Assembly: GCF_000194135.1 (NCBI RefSeq)
Contig: NC_015318.1
Coordinates: forward strand, 186,001 to 250,000
DNA: 64,000 bases
Direction of reading: 5' to 3'
Origin: Hippea maritima DSM 10411
Lineage (GTDB): Bacteria > Campylobacterota_A > Desulfurellia > Desulfurellales > Hippeaceae
Below, one piece after another: positions 62,377-64,000 of this stretch; the first letter of the stretch is position 1, and each line of letters opens with the position of its first letter. The position numbers were made by a program, and so were the translations under genes. The notes under the pieces are model-generated. The model searched no databases. It was not told the origin of the DNA and worked only from the letters and a program-made list of their open reading frames with translations.

Positions 62377-62643
62377 ATGCTTCGAGAGTTGATATATCTA
62401 ACCGTTGGGGCTACAAAAAAACTCGACAAAATTGTTGAAGGTTTTATAGAAGAGGGTAAAAAAGAGGTTGAGGATAAAGGTCTGGTAGATATAGGAAAAG
62501 AGCACCTAAGCAAAAGGAAAGAACAGATAAAAAATATTGTTGGAGATGACATAAAGAAGTTAGCCGATGAGCTTGGGCTCGCAACAAAGGAAGATATAGA
62601 GGAAATTAAAACATTGCTTAGAGGAAAGAAGAAAGAGGGTTGA
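62377..62643 (+). CDS. Small helical protein, phasin-like
   Basis: An 88-residue protein after a strong AAGGAGG. The first 25 residues are amphipathic (LIYLTVGATKKLDKIVEGFIEEGKKEVEDKG), the rest is a highly charged helix that could coil (LADELGLATKEDIEEIKTLLRGKK). This layout resembles small phasin-like or polyhydroxyalkanoate granule-associated proteins found in many bacteria. No PHA synthase is near, so function is open. It sits between alaS and the MEMO gene, one base before the latter. Confidence 0.7.
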   Translation: MLRELIYLTVGATKKLDKIVEGFIEEGKKEVEDKGLVDIGKEHLSKRKEQIKNIVGDDIKKLADELGLATKEDIEEIKTLLRGKKKEG

Positions 62644-62644
62644 G

Positions 62645-63448
62645 ATGTATATAAGAAAACCGGCTGTTGCGGATATGTTTTATCCTGGCTCTCCTTCTCA
62701 GTTAAAAGCTTACCTTGATAGTGTAATGTTTCAGCCAGATGTAAAAGTAAAACCTAAGGCCTTGATAGTGCCTCATGCAGGTTATGTCTACTCTGGTGAG
62801 GTTGCGGCCAAGGCTTATAGTCTCATAGATAGCTTTGATACCTACATCGTTATGGGTCCAAATCATACGGGATTGGGTGCTGAAATATCAATATTTGACG
62901 GAATTTATCAAATGCCTTTCGGCGATGTTGAACCAGATTTGGAGTTAATTGAGTCTATAGCAAAAAATGAATATGCCCAAATAGATTATTATGCTCATCT
63001 ACAAGAGCATAGCCTTGAGGTTCAGTTACCTTTTATAGATTATATCAGCAAAAAACCTTATAAAATAGTGCCTATAGTTGTAGGAACGCACAATGTAGCA
63101 AAGCTGTATTCTATGGCAGAAACGATAGCAGAGACTATCAAAGATGCAGGCAAGGATGTGTTGATAGTAGTTAGTACAGATATGAATCATTATGAAGACC
63201 AAACAACTACTCTTATAAAGGATAAGAACGCCATAGATATGATTAAGCAGCTTAATGAAAACGGTTTGATGAGAATTACGCAATTTAAGGGTATAACGAT
63301 GTGCGGTGTTTCTGCTGCATATATAGCCATTGCGGCTGCCAAGATTCTGGGTGCTAATGCATGCACGATAGTGGAGCATAAAACAAGTGGCGATGTTAAC
63401 AGCGACTATTCAAAGGTTGTAGGCTATCTTTCTGCTTATATTGAATGA
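62645..63448 (+). CDS. MEMO1 family protein (AmmeMemoRadiSam system protein B)
   Basis: A 267-residue protein of the dioxygenase-related MEMO family. Blocks: ALIVPHAGYVYSGEVAAKAYS, VMGPNHTG, HLQEHSLEVQLPF, VVSTDMNHYED and MCGVSAAYIAIAAAK hold the His, Asp and Cys residues of the putative site. In prokaryotes MEMO genes often stand with AMMECR1 and a radical SAM gene, but neither is in the window. Its reaction is unknown. It overlaps comEC by ATGA. Confidence 0.9.
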   Translation: MYIRKPAVADMFYPGSPSQLKAYLDSVMFQPDVKVKPKALIVPHAGYVYSGEVAAKAYSLIDSFDTYIVMGPNHTGLGAEISIFDGIYQMPFGDVEPDLELIESIAKNEYAQIDYYAHLQEHSLEVQLPFIDYISKKPYKIVPIVVGTHNVAKLYSMAETIAETIKDAGKDVLIVVSTDMNHYEDQTTTLIKDKNAIDMIKQLNENGLMRITQFKGITMCGVSAAYIAIAAAKILGANACTIVEHKTSGDVNSDYSKVVGYLSAYIE

Positions 63449-64000
63449 TAGGTTTTATTAAGGACAAGCTTTACTCCTACCCATTTTTGTTTGTTTTTCT
63501 TTTTTTAATCTCAATTAGTGCGGCTATGTTGTTTAGTCGCATTTTTATCTCTTTATCTGTAATTTTGCTTTTAGTTTCCCTTTTAGATAAAAGGGTGTTT
63601 TTTGTAAGTATAATTTTTGTAGTTATTATGCTGGCATTGAAGTTTTATTATGGCGAATGTCATCTTAAAAGACCGTTTGTTGGTGTTGTTGAGGATGTCA
63701 GGTTATCAAAAAGTATATCTTTGTTGGTCAGCAGGGGATCTTGCAAGTTTTATCTGTTTTGTTCAGCTAAATATGACAATATTGACGTTGCAGATGTGAT
63801 TAGTTTTAAGGCAAGGCTGAAACCCAAAGATACCGTGAGGCCTTCTTTTAGAAGATATCTGGATTCATTGGGCGTTAACTATGTTGGCTTTGCCTATGGA
63901 ATTCGAAAATCTGAATTTAGTTCTTATAAGGTTTTTGTTAAAATTCGAAAAAGAATAGAGGATGAATTCCATTATTTTTTATCCTCAGATGTTGAATATT
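63445..64000 (+). CDS. comEC: ComEC/Rec2 DNA-uptake channel, N-terminal part
   Basis: The frame opens with ATG overlapping the MEMO stop and runs past the right edge (about 185 codons seen). The first 70 residues form several hydrophobic helices, then the DUF4131-type soluble part follows: FVGVVEDVRLSKS, VISFKARLKPKDTVRPSFRRYLDSLGVNYVGFAY. This is the opening pattern of ComEC, the inner-membrane channel for single-stranded DNA in natural transformation. The competence domain itself is outside the window, so completeness cannot be judged. Confidence 0.85.
   Translation, partial: MIGFIKDKLYSYPFLFVFLFLISISAAMLFSRIFISLSVILLLVSLLDKRVFFVSIIFVVIMLALKFYYGECHLKRPFVGVVEDVRLSKSISLLVSRGSCKFYLFCSAKYDNIDVADVISFKARLKPKDTVRPSFRRYLDSLGVNYVGFAYGIRKSEFSSYKVFVKIRKRIEDEFHYFLSSDVEY

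Overview
The window is a compact, AT-rich bacterial chromosome segment with ordinary start codons and clear Shine-Dalgarno sites. It carries flagellar switch genes, a CheB methylesterase, an NADH-dehydrogenase-like complex with no nuoE or nuoF, a large (about 180 kDa) NAD-type glutamate dehydrogenase, an archaeal-type phosphoglycerate mutase, MinCDE, a MEMO-family protein and a ferredoxin/NADP-linked flavoenzyme pair. Together these suggest an anaerobic, motile, didermal bacterium near the Desulfurella/Hippea group (Desulfurellales, once placed in the Deltaproteobacteria). That placement is inferred from gene content and could not be tested by search.

Layout. 1-2.4 kb (minus): DedA-PAP2 fusion (runs off the left edge), LysE-type exporter, phospholipid-methyltransferase-like protein. 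2.7-4.6 kb: CBS/DRTGG-containing family II pyrophosphatase, convergent with a small membrane protein. 4.8-5.0 kb: tRNA-Pro and tRNA-Arg with a terminator. 5.1-8.4 kb: an IS1634-type element split by an intact IS256-type element with an exact 8-bp target duplication. 8.6-11.7 kb: GT39-type glycosyltransferase, a small hypothetical protein, ApgM and YjbQ. 11.8-15.1 kb: minCDE, then EamA transporter, Trm112 and DUF2726 genes on minus. 15.2-15.5 kb: tmRNA. 15.6-20.2 kb: Bax-like glucosaminidase, rplM-rpsI, argC-argJ, thioesterase. 20.3-21.7 kb: an IS481-like element whose transposase appears to have lost its catalytic Glu. 21.7-27.8 kb: hisF, a MogA/MoaB-family gene, NAD-GDH. 27.8-29.8 kb (minus): aconitase.

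29.9-41.7 kb is one tight plus-strand run: cheB-fliM-fliY, CoA-binding protein, murA, hisG, type-4 uracil-DNA glycosylase, periplasmic-binding-like protein, aroB, TPR protein, lipoprotein and an NfnAB/SudBA-like pair. After a 20-bp perfect hairpin and a promoter, 41.8-54.0 kb is nuoABCDGHIJKLMN. 54.0-64.0 kb is a second tight run, many genes overlapping by ATGA: argD-pgpA-cinA-thpR-recA-pilT-recX-alaS, a small helical protein, a MEMO-family gene and comEC (runs off the right edge).

Most of the window is housekeeping and energy metabolism. Its distinctive points are the nuo operon without the NADH-oxidising module next to an NfnAB-like pair, a DNA-uptake/recombination gene run (cinA, recA, pilT, recX, comEC), the nested and inactivated insertion sequences, three convergent gene pairs that share a 4-bp stop overlap, and several unusual hairpins. 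I found no CRISPR array, phage, toxin-antitoxin or obvious defence system, and nothing I can present as a wholly new system.
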